In this document: positions 56,276 to 64,000 of the stretch, one piece after another
Numbering within the stretch: position 1 is the first letter of the stretch
How the letters are laid out: the number at the start of each line of letters is the position of its first letter
Assembly (NCBI RefSeq): GCF_025548535.1
Contig: NZ_JAJLQW010000002.1
Coordinates: forward strand, 496,001 to 560,000
Length of the DNA stretch: 64,000 nt
Direction: 5' to 3'
From: Undibacterium sp. Jales W-56
Lineage (GTDB): Bacteria; Pseudomonadota; Gammaproteobacteria; Burkholderiales; Burkholderiaceae_D
Made by a program: the position numbers and the translations under genes
The notes under the pieces: generated by a model
Told to the model about the DNA's origin: nothing
The model's database searches: none
The model's input: the letters and a program-made list of their open reading frames with translations, nothing else

Positions 56276-57414
56276 GATGCGCACTTCGCTTTCATATCCT
56301 TGCCACGCATCGCACATTTCAATTTGGACCAGAGCACCAGCGGATGGTAGTGACTGTTTACATAAAGGCGCCAGGCGAATAACAATGCCACCACAATGGC
56401 GGTAAATAAATGTATCGGCCACCATGCATGTCCGAAACTGAATCGCTCCTGCACCACCGCTGCTTGCATAATATTGACCAGATTCAGATACAGCACGACT
56501 AACAGCAGTGCGACAATCACGTTAGCAGAACGTCCCACCCTGGGATTCACAAAACCAAGCGGTATCGCCAGCAATAACAGCACCAGGCACATCAAAGGCA
56601 GGGAAATCCGCCACAATAATTCACCACGATTAAAATTATTCGGGTCTTTCAGCAACTCTTGCAAGCTAAGTGATTTTGCAGATTTATCGCCAGCGGCGGC
56701 CTTGGTTTGTCCTGAAACGAGAATCCCGTATTTCTCAAACTGCATCATCTGAAAATCCGGCTCGGTCGGCAAACCGTCGTAGCGCCGTCCCTGGCGCATG
56801 ACTAAAAATTTATCGCCACGTAGATCAATTTCTATTTTTCCTTCTTTTGCCACGACCACGCTGGAGCGGCCATTCCGGAAAGTATTGATAAAAATATTCT
56901 GCACTTTGCTCAAATCACCGGCAACTTCCTCGACAAAAAAAATGCGATCCGACGACGCCGACTCCTGGAATTTACCGGGCGAGACCTTGGCGATATCCTC
57001 ACGCTTTTCATAGCGTTCCCTGAAGTCAGCACTTTGACGATTGGCCCATGGCGTGGCAACGAAGCTCAATAAACCTGTCATCACGATCAGCGGGAAACCA
57101 AAGCGCAATACCGGCAGTACCCAATGCGACAAACTCAGGCCGGAAGCAAACCAGACCACCATTTCCGAGTCCTGATAGGTTCGTGTCACGACCATCAAAA
57201 CCGATATAAAGCCGGTCAAAATTAATAACACGGGCAAATATTGCAGGACAGAGAAACCGATCAAAGCGATCACATCATAGGATGCAACCTTGCCCCCGGC
57301 CGCCTGGCCGAGAATTTTGATCAGCATAAATGTGATGGTAATTGTGAACAGAATCGTAAAAACAGCACCTGCGGCACTGAGCAATTCACGTCGAAGCGCG
57401 CGCTGAAAAATCAT
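56272..57414 (-). CDS. lptF: LPS export ABC transporter permease LptF
   Basis: A 380-residue partner of LptG with the same layout. It begins MIFQRALRRELLSAAGAVF and has a transmembrane block, a periplasmic domain (about 130-270), and a C-terminal block with RISLPLMCLVLLLLAIPLGF. It is divergent from pepA with only 48 bp between the starts, the arrangement seen in many proteobacteria, so promoters overlap. Confidence 0.95.
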   Translation of the reverse strand: MIFQRALRRELLSAAGAVFTILFTITITFMLIKILGQAAGGKVASYDVIALIGFSVLQYLPVLLILTGFISVLMVVTRTYQDSEMVVWFASGLSLSHWVLPVLRFGFPLIVMTGLLSFVATPWANRQSADFRERYEKREDIAKVSPGKFQESASSDRIFFVEEVAGDLSKVQNIFINTFRNGRSSVVVAKEGKIEIDLRGDKFLVMRQGRRYDGLPTEPDFQMMQFEKYGILVSGQTKAAAGDKSAKSLSLQELLKDPNNFNRGELLWRISLPLMCLVLLLLAIPLGFVNPRVGRSANVIVALLLVVLYLNLVNIMQAAVVQERFSFGHAWWPIHLFTAIVVALLFAWRLYVNSHYHPLVLWSKLKCAMRGKDMKAKCAS

Positions 57415-57421
57415 GGAAGGT

Positions 57422-57427
57422 TATAAT
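57422..57427 (+). promoter_or_regulatory. -10 box of pepA
   Basis: A perfect TATAAT lies 35 bp before the pepA GTG start, in the 48-bp gap shared with lptF. No good -35 box is visible at the proper distance, because that region is the start of lptF, so an activator or a weak -35 is likely. Confidence 0.55.
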
Positions 57428-57462
57428 GTCGGTTTTACGAGACTTACAAAGAGGAGTAATAC

Positions 57463-58962
57463 GTGGACTTTAGCATAAAAACATTCGACGCCAAAAGCAC
57501 TGTGAATGCCACCAAAACCGGTTGCGTCGTTGTAGGCGTATTCGAAAACAAAAAATTATCGTCATCCGCTGCCGCGTTGGATAAAAAAGGCGAGATCGCC
57601 GCTGCCCTGAAATCGGGCGATATCACTGGCAAGATTGGCTCCTCCTTATTGCTGCGCAACGTCGCGGATATCGCTGCCGAGCGCGTGCTGCTGCTAGGTT
57701 TAGGCGAAGAAGCAAGCGCCGTCTCGGAAAAAGCCTACACGCAAGCGGTTCAAGCGGCGGCTCGCGCGCTTTCAGGCTTGGGCGCAAATGACGCGATACT
57801 GGCCTTGCCAGCGGTCAAAGAACGCGACGCGGCATGGACAGTCCGCACTACCGTATTAGCCTTCCGCGAATCGATTTTCCGCGCTGACGGCTTGAAAAGT
57901 AAAAAAGACGCCACCGCTACCGGTGTTAAAAAAGTCGCTATCGGCGTCACCCCAGCTGTCGCAACGGCGGCTAAAAACGCGCTGGCGCAAAGCATTGCCC
58001 TGGCAAATGGCATGGACCTGACAAAAGAGCTAGGCAATTTGCCGCCGAATGTCTGCACCCCGACCTATCTTGCGACTACCGCAAAAAAAATCGCTGCTGA
58101 CTACAAAATGGGCATAGAAATTTTAGATCGCAAGCAATTGCAAGCGCTCAAAATGAATAGCTTCCTGTCGGTGACCAACGGTTCAGACGAACCACCTAAA
58201 TTCATCGTCCTGAAACACATGGGCGGCAAAGCCAAAGACGCGCCAACTGTGTTGGTCGGCAAAGGTATTACCTTTGATTCCGGCGGTATTTCGCTGAAAC
58301 CCGGCGCAGGTATGGATGAGATGAAATATGACATGGGCGGTGCCGCTTCCGTGATTGGCACCATGCGTGCCATTGGCGAAATGAAATTGAAGCTGAATGT
58401 CATCGCAGTCGTACCTACCTGCGAAAACATGCCGTCTGGCAGCGCAACACGTCCGGGCGATATCGTCACCTCGATGTCCGGTCAGACCATAGAAATCCTG
58501 AATACCGATGCCGAAGGCCGCCTGATTTTGTGCGATGCCCTGACTTATGTCGAACGCTTCAAGCCAGCCGCTGTGGTTGACGTAGCGACTTTGACCGGCG
58601 CTTGCGTAACCTCTCTGGGTCACCACAACACAGGTTTGTTCACACGTCACGATGATGCGCATGACAAACTCGCTGCGGAATTGCTGAGCGCAGGTAAACA
58701 AACGGGTGATACCGCATGGCGCATGCCGATTGAAGAAGCCTACAACGAGCAACTGAAGTCGAATTTCGCTGATATGGCGAACATCGGCGGCCCGGCGGGT
58801 GGCAGTATTACCGCCGCCTGCTTCCTCGAACGCTTCACCAAGAAATATACCTGGGCCCATCTGGATATCGCGGGTACTGCATGGAAATCGGGTCCGGCAA
58901 AAGGTTCAACCGGTCGTCCAGTACCCCTGCTGACTGCATTCCTGATCAACCGCGCCGGCTGA
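57463..58962 (+). CDS. pepA: Leucyl aminopeptidase PepA
   Basis: A 499-residue M17 metallo-aminopeptidase. The start codon is GTG, seven bases after GAGGAG. The N-terminal macro-like domain (about 1-165) is followed by the catalytic domain with [26 protein letters not shown], and [10 protein letters not shown], which hold the two zinc ions and the catalytic lysine and arginine. In E. coli PepA also binds DNA in recombination and regulation. Terminator at 58985-59021. Confidence 0.96.
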   Translation: MDFSIKTFDAKSTVNATKTGCVVVGVFENKKLSSSAAALDKKGEIAAALKSGDITGKIGSSLLLRNVADIAAERVLLLGLGEEASAVSEKAYTQAVQAAARALSGLGANDAILALPAVKERDAAWTVRTTVLAFRESIFRADGLKSKKDATATGVKKVAIGVTPAVATAAKNALAQSIALANGMDLTKELGNLPPNVCTPTYLATTAKKIAADYKMGIEILDRKQLQALKMNSFLSVTNGSDEPPKFIVLKHMGGKAKDAPTVLVGKGITFDSGGISLKPGAGMDEMKYDMGGAASVIGTMRAIGEMKLKLNVIAVVPTCENMPSGSATRPGDIVTSMSGQTIEILNTDAEGRLILCDALTYVERFKPAAVVDVATLTGACVTSLGHHNTGLFTRHDDAHDKLAAELLSAGKQTGDTAWRMPIEEAYNEQLKSNFADMANIGGPAGGSITAACFLERFTKKYTWAHLDIAGTAWKSGPAKGSTGRPVPLLTAFLINRAG

Positions 58963-58984
58963 TTTTAGCTGAATAAAAATGAGC

Positions 58985-59021
58985 AAAAGCGTGTGCTGAC
59001 ATATCAGTACACGCTTTTTTT
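58985..59021 (+). terminator. Intrinsic terminator of pepA
   Basis: A 15-bp stem: AAAAGCGTGT (58985-58994) with ACACGCTTTT (59009-59018), extended by GCTGA with TCAGT (one G-T), around the tetraloop CATA. A T-run continues to 59021. The MITE-like copy 3 begins six bases later. Confidence 0.93.
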
Positions 59022-59026
59022 ATTGG

Positions 59027-59329
59027 CAGGACTTACGCCAAGACAAAACCATCACAATACAGAAGCGCCGGGCCATAGAGGGAAATCCAGAGCAACGCAC
59101 GCCGGATGCGGCTTTCGGAAGCATTTCGTGCCGGCAGGCCCACCCAGCTTGCGGGTTCGTTTTAATATTTATACTCCACGCAGCCAGTTCCTCTTGCCTT
59201 TTCTTTGTATCTCGGCGGTGAGTGGTTTGGGTTTTTGCATAAGTCCTATTTCTGATTTTGCTCTTTGCGTCTCCGTATCGCTGTGGTGAAGAAATTTTTA
59301 TGCAGTACGGGCTATTTGCGTAAGCCCTA
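59027..59329 (+). repeat. MITE-like dispersed repeat, copy 3, with a second right end
   Basis: The left end CAGGACTTACGCC starts at 59027. A full right end, TTTTTGCATAAGTCCTA, stops at 59248. A further right-end-like segment (TCTTTGCGTCTCCGTATCGC, then TATTTGCGTAAGCCCTA) extends to 59329. The bases ATTGG occur directly before (59022-59026) and directly after (59330-59334) the longer unit, as if the outer end were the real boundary. The interior hairpin (GCACGCCGGATGCGG) and the CATTTCGTGCCGGCAGG block are diverged but clear. The remaining 100 bp before xthA show no gene. Confidence 0.75.
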
Positions 59330-59430
59330 ATTGGTTTAGCGTGATGCCAATCTCAGTTAAACTTGCCTTATATTTTTTACTGAATTGCATTGCAGCCTCT
59401 CAGCCACATAAAATCAGGAGATATCCTTAC

Positions 59431-60195
59431 ATGAAATTAGTCACCTGGAACGTCAACTCCTTGAAGGTGCGTTTGCCCCAAGTCCTCACTTGGCTGGACA
59501 GCAATCCTGTCGATGTGCTCTGCATACAGGAAACCAAGCTCACTGACGACAAATTTCCTCAGGCGGAGATTGAAGCAGCGGGTTATCAAGTCGCCTTTAC
59601 CGGTCAAAAAACCTACAACGGCGTCGCCATCCTGTCGCGTCATCCGATCAGCGACGTACAAAAAAACAATCCATTATTTGAAGATGAACAGCAACGCATT
59701 ATCGCTGCAACGATCGCTGACATGCGCATCATCTGCGCCTATGTGCCGAACGGACAAGCGCTGGATTCCGAGAAATATCCGTATAAACTAAGCTGGCTGG
59801 AGGCGCTGAAAAAATGGGTGCAGCAAGAAATGCTGCAGCATCCGCAACTTGCCTTATTAGGGGACTACAACATCGCACCCGAAGACAGGGACGTGCATGA
59901 TCCCGCCGCCTGGGAAGGGATGAACCTGGTTTCGCCGCCTGAGCGTGCCGCGTTGCAAGCCTTGCTGGATCTGGGTTTAAAGGACAGCTTCAGGATGTTC
60001 GAGCAGGCAGAAAAATCGTTTAGCTGGTGGGATTATCGCCAACTCGGTTTCCGGCTGAATAAAGGCGTCCGGATTGACCACATTCTGCTTTCCGGGCCAC
60101 TGGCAAGCCGTTGCACCTCCTGCGTCATTGATAAGGTGCCACGCAAATGGGAACAACCGTCTGACCATGCGCCGGTCATTGCCACCTTAGGCTGA
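59431..60195 (+). CDS. xthA: Exodeoxyribonuclease III
   Basis: A 254-residue Mg-dependent AP endonuclease and 3' exonuclease for base excision repair. It begins MKLVTWNVNSLKVRLPQVL and has the metal ligand E in CIQETKLTDDKFP, the catalytic D/N pair in LLGDYNIAPEDRDV, and the final SDHAPVIATL with the catalytic histidine. The start at 59431 gives the family N terminus; AGGAG lies 13 bases ahead. The in-frame ATG at 59341 is rejected. Confidence 0.96.
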   Translation: MKLVTWNVNSLKVRLPQVLTWLDSNPVDVLCIQETKLTDDKFPQAEIEAAGYQVAFTGQKTYNGVAILSRHPISDVQKNNPLFEDEQQRIIAATIADMRIICAYVPNGQALDSEKYPYKLSWLEALKKWVQQEMLQHPQLALLGDYNIAPEDRDVHDPAAWEGMNLVSPPERAALQALLDLGLKDSFRMFEQAEKSFSWWDYRQLGFRLNKGVRIDHILLSGPLASRCTSCVIDKVPRKWEQPSDHAPVIATLG

Positions 60196-60546
60196 CCTCC
60201 CGCTATCTCACCGGAGCATCGCTGAGACGATGCTCTCAAATAGCTTGCCGAAAATGTTTTTGGCTGAGTCAAGATGCATGCCCCCGCCAAGGCATGCCCG
60301 CGCATCGCGAGTCAAGGTTGAATGCCGTTTGGGCACAAGCCACATCACTGGCTGCCATTTGAACCACGCAATATCAGGCAACATCCAACAATCAACTGCC
60401 ACGTTCATCAGGCGATATTTCGCTTGAGCCATCATTTCCTGCAGTTTGTCGCAAGCGCATTGCAGCCCGATACAGGCCGGCCTATGCTGCTTCATCAATA
60501 GCACAAGCGATCTGCTTGCAGAACTTCAACTTTGAAAGGACCTAAC
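60196..60546. other. Intergenic region without a confident gene
   Basis: These 351 bp between xthA and the small membrane protein gene hold one 98-codon open frame on the minus strand (60208-60504) with many W, M and K residues and no ribosome site. I see no family resemblance and no terminator. It may be a decayed gene or a chance frame. Confidence 0.4.
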
Positions 60547-60894
60547 ATGACAAACAGCAAACGTCACTATGTCATCGCTCTCAGCCTGCTCAGCGCATTT
60601 TTTGCACTGGTCTGCCTGAGCTATTTTTCTATGGACACTTCGGCCATCACCATAGATGGCGAACCGATCCACGGAATCACCGGTGTCGGCCTGGCAATAG
60701 GCGGCGTCGTCATCGGCTGTATCGCGACCTTCTTTGCCTTGGGTGTTACTGGTATCGTATTGGCAGGCGTCAGCATTTTCTTGATCGCACTATGCGCTTT
60801 CATCGCGGGCGCCATTCTGCTGGCGATCATCCCCGCTTTATTGCCGCTGTTAATCCTTGTCGGCATCATCAGTTTGCTTGCCAGAAAAAAATAG
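60547..60894 (+). CDS. Small membrane protein, unknown function
   Basis: A 115-residue protein. It has an N-terminal membrane segment (about 8-28) and then three glycine/alanine-rich segments between residues 44 and 112 (GVGLAIGGVVIGCIATFFAL, GIVLAGVSIFLIALCAFIAG, LLAIIPALLPLLILVGI). It ends LLARKK, so the tail is cytoplasmic. AAAGGA seven bases ahead supports the start. I do not recognise a family with a function. Confidence 0.65.
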   Translation: MTNSKRHYVIALSLLSAFFALVCLSYFSMDTSAITIDGEPIHGITGVGLAIGGVVIGCIATFFALGVTGIVLAGVSIFLIALCAFIAGAILLAIIPALLPLLILVGIISLLARKK

Positions 60895-61057
60895 GCCTCG
60901 CCCCGTTCTGACTCGTCGAGCAATGCCGTAAAGCCGTTTGCAAATTTAAATACGGCTGTATCCGCAACCTGGCGACATCGCTTTTTAACAAAGCCAACGT
61001 CCTCAGCTTGGCTTTTTCATTTGTCAGTACGTATGCATCGCACATTGAATTGTTGAC
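60895..61057. other. Intergenic stretch before repeat copy 4
   Basis: No gene or strong signal. Together with repeat copy 4 and 61269-61427 it makes a 533-bp gap between the small membrane protein and the propeller sensor gene. Confidence 0.5.
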
Positions 61058-61268
61058 TACCACTTACACAAAACGACAAATTGTTTACCACAATCCAGAT
61101 CGAACCCGCATACTGGATGCGGCTTTCAGCGGCATTTCGCGCCAAGAGGCGCACCCAGCTTGCAGATTCATTTGAATATCGAAAGGCCATGAAGCCAATT
61201 CCTCTCCTGTCTTTTCTCTGTGTCTGCGTGTCTTTGTGGCGAGCGGTTTTGGTTTTTGCGTAAGTCCT
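61058..61268 (+). repeat. MITE-like dispersed repeat, copy 4
   Basis: The left end is decayed (TACCACTTACACAAAACGAC), while the right end TTTTTGCGTAAGTCCT (61253-61268) is perfect. The interior keeps CCGCATACTGGATGCGG, GCGGCATTTCGCGCCAAGAGG and a GTGGCGAGCGGTTTTGG block. A further left-end-like stretch (CAACTTACGCTGAGACGCAA) follows at 61294-61313. The copy lies about 160 bp upstream of the sensor gene and might carry or disturb its promoter. Confidence 0.8.
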
Positions 61269-61427
61269 GAATTGAAGAAAAGTTGGTTTTTTGCAACTTA
61301 CGCTGAGACGCAAGGGCTTCACACTACGAAGAGCGCGCCTTAAATAGATTATGATATGGCACCAGATCCGTAAGCATTAATTAATCCGTATCTGTCCCTC
61401 CATGCAGTTGATGACGTGATTTAGGTT

Positions 61428-64000
61428 ATGGTGAAAGCAAGTTCATTTCCACAAGGTAAAAATCTCCTGAATTGCGCATCCGACCGTAAAACCGTCTCTC
61501 ACTTTTTCCGCATGAGTACGGCCCTATTTGGGGAACTGCTCCTGCTTGCCTTGTGCCTACTCTTGAGCCTTAACGTCAGTGCGGCGCCCTCGCGTTCCAT
61601 GCGATTTGAAAACATCACAAAACTCGCTGCGGGATTGCCGGACAATGCCATCACCTCCTTGATTCAGGACAGGCACGGCTATATCTGGATAGGCTCCTAC
61701 ACCGGTTTATTCCGGTTTGATGGCTACAAGGCCGTCAACTACAAACACGACAGCAATAATCCGCATAGCCTGTATGCTGATCGTATCAATGCCCTATACG
61801 AAGATGAACAAGGTCAAATCTGGGTCGGTACTAACGACGGCATCGCACGATTCGAGCCGCAACTGAATGGCTTCAAAATCTTTTCTCCCGTCGCCGATTC
61901 CGAACGGGTCGCTCAACACAAAAGCATCGTCAAAATCATTAGCGATGGCCGAGGCGCCATGTGGATATTGAGCAAAGACGGCTTACAGCACTTTAATCCC
62001 AAAACTGGCGTATTTAAAAATCTGGTCCATGACAATGACAGGAAGGACAGTATCTCTGGCGACATACTGAACGATATTTGTCTCGACACCCAGCAAGGTT
62101 TATGGATAGCAACAGAATCTTCCGGCGTCGATTATCTCGCTGCCGGTACTGATACATTCGGCCATTACCTGCTGGATCCTGGCCTGAAATCCAAATCGAA
62201 TAATGTCCGTGCGATCTATGTCGATCGCAGGCAGAATCTGTGGATAGGTTCGGGTAACGGCATTTTTTTGTGGCAACCAGGAACGCCATGGTCAGAACGC
62301 AGGCACCTCGATCAACCACCGGGTATCGACGACTTTACGGTCAGGACTTTTTTTGAGGACAGCGCCTCAACTGTCTGGATCGGCACCGAGGCCGGCTTGG
62401 CCTACTGGAATAAAAATGCACAAAAGCTGATCGCCTATGAATACTGGTCAAGCGATCCCTATGGCCTGCCAAACGGTGCCGTCACGCTGCTCCAGCAGGA
62501 TCGTTCGGATACCTTGTGGGTCGGGGTCTGGCGTTCGGGAGTCAATCGCGTCGACTTGACTAACCAGGGATTTCAGCGCTTCTATCCCCGTCCTCCGGAT
62601 ATTAAAAACGATGTCTTCAACAATGCGGTGGGCAGTATTGCCGGCGACGGGCGCGGTCAACTGTGGTTAGGTTCGATGGGAAATGGTTTGCTATTGTTTG
62701 ATCCTGCCCGGAATAAAATCATCAGCAGCTTCAAACATGATGCGAAAAATCCGCTGTCCTTACCGACCGACAAGATCGCCAGCCTGTACCAGCAAGCGAA
62801 TGGCCCTTTATGGATAGGCACTTCTGCCGGACTGAGTTGGCGTGATCCGGTCAATGGTCGTTACAGCACAGTGCATTTCGACTCTCGTCTGACGGACATC
62901 ATCCGTAAGATTACTCCCGGCCGCGGCGACGTCTTATGGTTAGGCACAGAAGGTGGGCTGATACGCTACGACATCAAGACCGGTGTCCCCAAATACTACA
63001 AGCACGATTTTGCCGATCCGGATAGCCGCTCGGTGAATTACACCAACTTCCTGCTGGAGGACAAAGCTGGACGCCTCTGGGTCAGCGGATTTAATGGGGG
63101 CGGTCTGGATATGCTGGATCCGGCAACTGGAAAATTCCGACATTTTTTGCATGATCCGGAAAACATCAGCAGCCTGCTCAGCAATGACGTACGCGGTTTA
63201 TATGAAGATAAACAAGGTCAATTATGGATCAGTACCTTGCCAGGCCTCAGCAAGGCCGTAGTAGGAGCAGATGGCAGCATTAAATTTATCTCCTACAACC
63301 CGCAAGATAGCAGCCTGCAGGCCAGCCAGTATGGCGCGATTATCGGCGATGACGACGGCAAACTATGGATTACCAATCAGACTGGCCTCGCCCAGTTCAA
63401 TCCAAGAACCGGACAAGCCAATAATTACTTTCCTTCCGATGGCATTACGGATGGCCGGTTCTATGATGGCGCTTTTTATAAGGACAACGGGGTTTTATAT
63501 TTCGGCGGTTATAGGGGCATGACCTCAGTCTTACCTCAGCATGTCGAGGTCAATGCATTGCCGCCAACGATTGCGATCACCGATATTACGATCTTCAATC
63601 GCCCGCTCAATCAAAGCCAGCAGTCCGGCGGTATCGAATTGATCGGTACCGAATATGCGCCAAAATCGCTGAGCCTGTCATGGCGCCAATCCGTTTTTTC
63701 CATCGAGTTTGCGGCTTTGCATTTTGCGGACCCGCTGAGTAACAAGTACGCTTACAAATTAGAGGGTTTTGATGAAAGCTGGATAGAAACCGATGCGGCG
63801 CACAGGATCGCTACCTATACCAATCTGAATCCGGGCCGCTATGAATTCCGCGTCAAAGCCAGCAATAACAACGGTGTCTGGAATGAAGACGGCATCTCAT
63901 TACCGATCATTATCCTGCCGCCGTTTTGGAAGACTTGGTGGTTTTATCTGCTGTCCGTCGTCGTCCTGTGTGCGCTGATATTTTTGATGTACCGTCAACG
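61428..64000 (+). CDS. Two-component-type sensor with 14 propeller repeats and Y_Y_Y domain (3' end outside window)
   Basis: The frame is open to the window end (over 850 codons). An N-terminal signal or anchor (MSTALFGELLLLALCLLLSL, ... NVSAAPS) is followed by 14 Reg_prop-type strands of the form W-I/V-G-x-x-x-G-L (for example WIGSYTGLFRFD, WVGTNDGIARFE, WLGTEGGLIRYD), enough for two seven-bladed propellers. A Y_Y_Y domain follows (about YKLEGFDESWIE, FRVKASNNNG), then a transmembrane segment at the edge. ATG at 61428 or 61512 may be the start. The output domain (histidine kinase or GGDEF) is not visible. Confidence 0.88.
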   Translation, partial: MVKASSFPQGKNLLNCASDRKTVSHFFRMSTALFGELLLLALCLLLSLNVSAAPSRSMRFENITKLAAGLPDNAITSLIQDRHGYIWIGSYTGLFRFDGYKAVNYKHDSNNPHSLYADRINALYEDEQGQIWVGTNDGIARFEPQLNGFKIFSPVADSERVAQHKSIVKIISDGRGAMWILSKDGLQHFNPKTGVFKNLVHDNDRKDSISGDILNDICLDTQQGLWIATESSGVDYLAAGTDTFGHYLLDPGLKSKSNNVRAIYVDRRQNLWIGSGNGIFLWQPGTPWSERRHLDQPPGIDDFTVRTFFEDSASTVWIGTEAGLAYWNKNAQKLIAYEYWSSDPYGLPNGAVTLLQQDRSDTLWVGVWRSGVNRVDLTNQGFQRFYPRPPDIKNDVFNNAVGSIAGDGRGQLWLGSMGNGLLLFDPARNKIISSFKHDAKNPLSLPTDKIASLYQQANGPLWIGTSAGLSWRDPVNGRYSTVHFDSRLTDIIRKITPGRGDVLWLGTEGGLIRYDIKTGVPKYYKHDFADPDSRSVNYTNFLLEDKAGRLWVSGFNGGGLDMLDPATGKFRHFLHDPENISSLLSNDVRGLYEDKQGQLWISTLPGLSKAVVGADGSIKFISYNPQDSSLQASQYGAIIGDDDGKLWITNQTGLAQFNPRTGQANNYFPSDGITDGRFYDGAFYKDNGVLYFGGYRGMTSVLPQHVEVNALPPTIAITDITIFNRPLNQSQQSGGIELIGTEYAPKSLSLSWRQSVFSIEFAALHFADPLSNKYAYKLEGFDESWIETDAAHRIATYTNLNPGRYEFRVKASNNNGVWNEDGISLPIIILPPFWKTWWFYLLSVVVLCALIFLMYRQ

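Noticed and set aside
58183..58860. A 225-codon open frame opposite pepA
   Set aside because: Shadow of the catalytic domain of pepA; composition is unlike a folded protein and no start signal is visible.
60208..60504. A 98-codon minus-strand frame between xthA and the small membrane protein gene
   Set aside because: No ribosome site, no known family and unusual composition; kept only as a note in the intergenic entry.

Overview
The window reads as a chromosomal segment of a betaproteobacterium in Burkholderiales, most likely Oxalobacteraceae-like (Undibacterium, Herminiimonas or Collimonas type). This is an inference from moderate GC content, a complete isc operon ending in iscX, the cysI-DUF934-cysH-cysD-cysN-cobA order, the hupB/tRNA-Val/tRNA-Asp/ppiD order, and thyA-folA. 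Nearly everything is housekeeping or central metabolism. No phage, plasmid, CRISPR, rRNA or transposase gene is visible.

Layout. 1-2.6 kb: end of an ALDH7-type aldehyde dehydrogenase, a periplasmic binding protein and a tight Cdd1/GST/VF530 trio. 2.8-8.6 kb: iscR-iscS-iscU-iscA-hscB-hscA-fdx-iscX, preceded by two tandem matches to the IscR type-1 operator. 8.8-15.9 kb: an orphan histidine kinase, thyA, folA, a DUF4337 protein, a MipA-type porin-like protein and a large basic amino acid decarboxylase. 16-22.2 kb: a PilZ/YcgR-like protein, a DUF1800 lipoprotein with a DUF1501 Tat protein, glutaminase and a DUF4124-like protein. 22.6-32.4 kb: thrC, fdhD with a formate-dehydrogenase-like molybdoenzyme, and a threonine/serine catabolic block (XRE-cupin regulator divergent from kbl, SDR-type threonine dehydrogenase, L-serine ammonia-lyase). 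32.8-39.2 kb: two universal stress proteins, a very small flagellar-rod-like protein, ppiD, two tRNAs, hupB and purT. 39.4-47.8 kb: nadB, pyrD, an aldo/keto reductase, a TetR/DUF2855 divergent pair, a cyclophilin, a type IV pilin and small proteins. 47.9-54.7 kb: assimilatory sulfate reduction with siroheme synthesis. 54.8-60.2 kb: cbiX coupled to lptG-lptF, pepA and xthA. 61.4-64 kb: the N-terminal half of a huge two-component-type sensor with 14 propeller repeats, cut by the window edge.

How the parts fit. The isc operon and the sulfur cluster support each other, because APS reductase, sulfite reductase and ferredoxin all need Fe-S clusters. CobA and CbiX provide two siroheme steps for CysI. 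In the threonine block, Tdh and Kbl turn threonine into glycine and acetyl-CoA, and SdaA turns serine into pyruvate. The formate-related genes lie next to this block, and the formate-using PurT lies further on.

The most notable non-coding signal is a dispersed repeat present four times (22271-22465, 32441-32644, 59027-59329, 61058-61268). Copies are about 200 bp, lie in the same orientation and only between genes. They have terminal inverted repeats of the form AGGACTTACGCAAAA and a conserved internal hairpin, and encode no protein: a MITE-like element. Other regulatory signals include a terminator-like hairpin in the kbl leader next to spaced TATCGAA repeats, and a 31-bp inverted repeat upstream of the sulfur cluster.
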